Part shown: positions 61,637 through 64,000 of the stretch, one piece after another
Numbering within the stretch: position 1 is the first letter of the stretch
Layout: the number at the start of each line of letters is the position of its first letter
Source of the DNA: Micromonospora lutea
GTDB taxonomy: Bacteria; Actinomycetota; Actinomycetes; Mycobacteriales; Micromonosporaceae
DNA length: 64,000 nt
Reading direction: 5' to 3'
Assembly: GCF_016863535.1 (NCBI RefSeq)
Contig: NZ_BOPB01000025.1
Coordinates: 124,001 to 188,000, forward strand
Program-made: the position numbers and the translations under genes
The notes under the pieces: model-generated
What the model was told of the DNA's origin: nothing
Seen by the model: the letters and a program-made list of their open reading frames with translations, nothing else
Database searches by the model: none

Positions 61637-63604
61637 ATGGCCGCCACGTCGACCCGGCGTCGTGACCGAGCGGCGCAGGCCGGGCCGGCGGCAGGGGAGT
61701 CGGTGCTGCCCGAGCTGCGGGCGATGTGGTGGGAGACGGGAATGCGGGCGCGGACCCAGGCCGGTCTGCTCGCCGTCTTCGCCGAACTGCCCAGGCTGAT
61801 CTGGGCGGCCCTGCGGTTCAGTTGGCGCGCTGACCGGCTGCGTACCTCGGTGGTCGCCGTGACCACGGTCGGTGCCGGCGTGATGTCGGCGTTCGGGCTG
61901 CTCGCGACGCAGCGGGTGCTGGTGGAACTGTTCGCCGGTGGGCCGACCGGGGAGAAGGTGGTGGCCGCGCTGCCCGCGCTCGCGATGCTCGCCGCCGCGA
62001 CAGCGGCGCGGTCCGGGATGGCCATCGCCACCGGCTACGCCCTGAACGGGCTGACCCCCAGGGTCAGCCGGGAGGTGGAACGAGGGCTGTTCGAGGTCAC
62101 CACGGCCGTGCGCCTGGAAGCCTTCGACGCGGACGCGTTCGCCGACGACATGGAACGAGCCACCCGCGGCACCCAGTCCGCGGTCGACCTGGTGCCGGCC
62201 TCGATGAACCTGCTCACCGGGCTGGTGGGGGTGATCGCGGTGACCGTGGCCGTCGTGGTGATCCATCCGGTGTTGCTGCCGGCGCTGCTGGTCGCGACCG
62301 TGCCGAACGCGTGGGCGTCGCTGCGCGCGGGGCACCTGCGGTACCGGACCTACATCGCCGGCTCGGTCCGGCGGCGTCGGATGTGGCTGCTGCACCGGCT
62401 GATGGCCGAACGGGCTTCGGCACCGGAACTGCGCTCGTACGGACTGCGCCGGTTCCTGCTGGACCAGTACGACCGGGTGATGGGTGTGGAGACCGACATC
62501 GAGCTGGCCCTGGCGCGTCGGGTCACCACCACGGTCACCGTGGGCTCGATGATCGGTGGCGTCGCCACCGCCGTGGTCTACGTGCTGCTCGGACTGCTGC
62601 TCATCGACGGGCAGATCCCGCTCGCGGCGGCGGCCACCTGTGTGATCGCGGTGCAGGCGGCGCAGCGTTCGTTGGCCGTGGTGACCTTCCAGATGGACCG
62701 CGTCTACACCGAGGGCCAGCACTTCCGCGACTACACGGGGTTCATGACCCGCGCCGCCACCTATCTGCCCGAGCAGGTGGTGGCGGCGGCACCGGACCGG
62801 CTACGGGTGCTGACCGTGGACGCGGTGAGCCTGCGTTACCCGGATCGAGACAGCCCGGCGGTCGATCGCGTCACGTTGACCGTCGAGGCGGGGCAGACGG
62901 TGGCTTTCGTCGGGGAGAACGGTTCCGGCAAGAGCAGCCTGGCCGCCCTGATCGCCGCACTGCGTACGCCCAGCGAGGGGGTGATCCGCTGGAACGGTCA
63001 TCCCCTGGCCGAGCTGGACCGCGACACGTTGCGTGGCCGCATCGCCGTGGTCACCCAGGAGTACCACAAGTGGCCGTTCACCGCCGCCACGAACATCGCC
63101 ATCGGGGACATCGACGCCGAGGCCCGGCAGGATCGGATCGAGGCCGCGGCAACCCGCGCGGTCGCCGACGAGATGATCCGCGAACTTCCGCACGGGTACG
63201 AGACGCTGCTCGACCGCACCTTCGCCAAGGGGCAGGATCTCTCCGGCGGGCAGTGGCAGCGGATCACCGCGGCCCGTGGCTTCCTCCGCGACGCCGAACT
63301 GCTGGTGATGGACGAGCCGTCCTCCGCGCTCGATCCGCGTGCGGAAGACGCGTTGTTCCAGGCCATCCGCGACCGGCGGGGCCGGGCCACCACCATTCTG
63401 ATCACGCACCGGCTGGCCAACGTCCGGCACGTCGACCGGATCTTCGTGCTGCATCACGGGCGTCTGGTCGAGGAGGGCACCCACGACGAGCTCGTCGCCG
63501 CCGGTGGCCGCTACGCCGACCTGTTCACCCTCCAGGCCGCCGGCTACGCGGGCACCGGCAGTCCGCCCGTTCCCCGGCAGCATCCGCACCCGGCCGCTGG
63601 CTGA
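61637..63604 (+). CDS. ABC exporter, fused membrane and ATPase domains
   Basis: 655 residues. Six membrane helices in residues about 50-330, then ATPase: Walker A FVGENGSGKSSL, Q-loop VTQEYHKWPFTAATNIAIGD, signature LSGGQWQRITAARGFLRD, Walker B LLVMDEPSSALDP, switch ITHRLANV. The pattern resembles exporters found with peptide or lantibiotic pathways in actinobacteria, but no precursor peptide is seen. ATG with GAGGAGG six bases upstream; ATG at 61610 has none. The upstream 231 bp hold a TATAAG motif (61525). Confidence 0.9.
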   Translation: MAATSTRRRDRAAQAGPAAGESVLPELRAMWWETGMRARTQAGLLAVFAELPRLIWAALRFSWRADRLRTSVVAVTTVGAGVMSAFGLLATQRVLVELFAGGPTGEKVVAALPALAMLAAATAARSGMAIATGYALNGLTPRVSREVERGLFEVTTAVRLEAFDADAFADDMERATRGTQSAVDLVPASMNLLTGLVGVIAVTVAVVVIHPVLLPALLVATVPNAWASLRAGHLRYRTYIAGSVRRRRMWLLHRLMAERASAPELRSYGLRRFLLDQYDRVMGVETDIELALARRVTTTVTVGSMIGGVATAVVYVLLGLLLIDGQIPLAAAATCVIAVQAAQRSLAVVTFQMDRVYTEGQHFRDYTGFMTRAATYLPEQVVAAAPDRLRVLTVDAVSLRYPDRDSPAVDRVTLTVEAGQTVAFVGENGSGKSSLAALIAALRTPSEGVIRWNGHPLAELDRDTLRGRIAVVTQEYHKWPFTAATNIAIGDIDAEARQDRIEAAATRAVADEMIRELPHGYETLLDRTFAKGQDLSGGQWQRITAARGFLRDAELLVMDEPSSALDPRAEDALFQAIRDRRGRATTILITHRLANVRHVDRIFVLHHGRLVEEGTHDELVAAGGRYADLFTLQAAGYAGTGSPPVPRQHPHPAAG

Positions 63605-63697
63605 CCCGGACCCGCCGCGCGTCCTGGGTGGAGAAGCAGCGTCACGTTTGCGTCATCCGGCGACGGGAAGGGTGTGGCGTGACGGCAGGAGCAACGC

Positions 63698-64000
63698 ATG
63701 AGTGAGCCCGTGTCCGACGAGCCCGTCGGCCAGCTGGAACTGGTCCACGCCTTCAGCGGGCCCATGCCCACGGGAGTCAGCGTCTCGCACACCGGCCGGA
63801 TCTTCGTCAGCTTTCCCCGGTGGGGCGACGACGTGCCCGCCACCGTGGTCGAGCTGCGCGACGGCGTCGAGGTGCCGTATCCGGACGAGCGGTGGAACCA
63901 GGCGCGCGGCACCGACGACCAGGACGCACTCGTCTCGGTCCAGAGCATCGTGGTCGATCCCGCCGACCGGCTCTGGGTCCTCGACACCGGCAGCCCGATG
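63698..64000 (+). CDS. Yellow/major-royal-jelly-type protein, 3' end cut by window
   Basis: 101 residues present, open at the window end. VGQLELVHAFSGPMPTGVSV, SHTGRIFVSFPRWGDDVPAT, VVELRDGVEVPYPDERWNQA, QSIVVDPADRLWVLDTGSPM match the N-terminus of bacterial beta-propellers of the Yellow/MRJP (SMP-30-like) group. ATG with AGGAG six bases upstream. Function unknown. Confidence 0.85.
   Translation, partial: MSEPVSDEPVGQLELVHAFSGPMPTGVSVSHTGRIFVSFPRWGDDVPATVVELRDGVEVPYPDERWNQARGTDDQDALVSVQSIVVDPADRLWVLDTGSPM

Noticed and set aside
61637-64000. Peptide natural-product cluster around the ABC exporter
   Set aside because: No precursor peptide, modifying enzyme or protease is visible next to the exporter.

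Overview
The window is very GC-rich DNA with dense gene packing, frequent GTG starts and many 1-4 nt start/stop overlaps. Several family markers point to an actinobacterium: DUF3027, DUF2530, SepH, the futalosine menaquinone genes, a DUF5753-type XRE/DUF397 pair, and citrate synthase 2 next to pdxH and serC. The mix best fits Micromonosporaceae (Micromonospora or a close relative). That assignment rests on family knowledge and was not checked by a search. There is no prophage, integrase, insertion sequence, CRISPR array, rRNA or recognisable tRNA, so this reads as chromosomal core with a few accessory patches. || Layout. 1-10.2 kb: 3'-truncated XPB helicase and its helicase-associated partner with a small membrane protein between them, a HAD phosphatase, a cold-shock-domain protein, a MFS-mqnB-mqnD operon, and DUF3027 and DUF2530 genes. 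10.3-16 kb: purine permease, MarR/MFS pair, small membrane protein, ThpR, SepH. 16.3-21.1 kb: serC, citrate synthase, pdxH coupled to a MFS exporter. 21.1-27.1 kb: aldose epimerase, nitroreductase, a small conserved protein coupled to a glutaryl-CoA-dehydrogenase-like enzyme, DUF4230, PspC, L-serine dehydratase. 27.2-33 kb: a wall-polymer cassette (TagG/TagH-type ABC exporter, a fused CDP-alcohol phosphotransferase, a GT2-TagF fusion) followed by a UgpC/MalK-type ATPase. 34.4-36.7 kb: a composite palindromic element, a small Cys-containing protein, an XRE/DUF397 pair, a thioesterase. 37-47 kb: beta-phosphoglucomutase-like and GH65 phosphorylase pair, hydrolase, AI-2E-type transporter, several unknown genes, winged-helix regulator divergent from carbonic anhydrase, a secreted coiled-coil protein. 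47.3-53 kb: YibE/F protein and a copper locus (CsoR, CopZ, an unknown exported protein, CopA) plus CsbD. 53-56.5 kb: two MEDS-domain regulators divergent from an ECF sigma factor, whose convergent neighbour has an anti-sigma-like zinc finger. 56.5-64 kb: GH15, aldonolactone oxidase, an ASRT-family protein, paired CrcB, YnfA, an ABC exporter and the start of a Yellow/royal-jelly-type protein. || Recurrent regulation. About ten genes have a TANNNT -10-like hexamer 6-7 nt upstream of the start and no Shine-Dalgarno, the signature of leaderless transcripts. Copper and MarR genes carry clear palindromic operators. The observations most worth following are the wall-polymer cassette with its degenerate nucleotidyltransferase head, the MEDS/ECF module, the orphan rhodopsin-transducer-like protein, a perfect 27-bp palindrome at 1905-1931, and the composite palindromic element at 34.45-34.6 kb.
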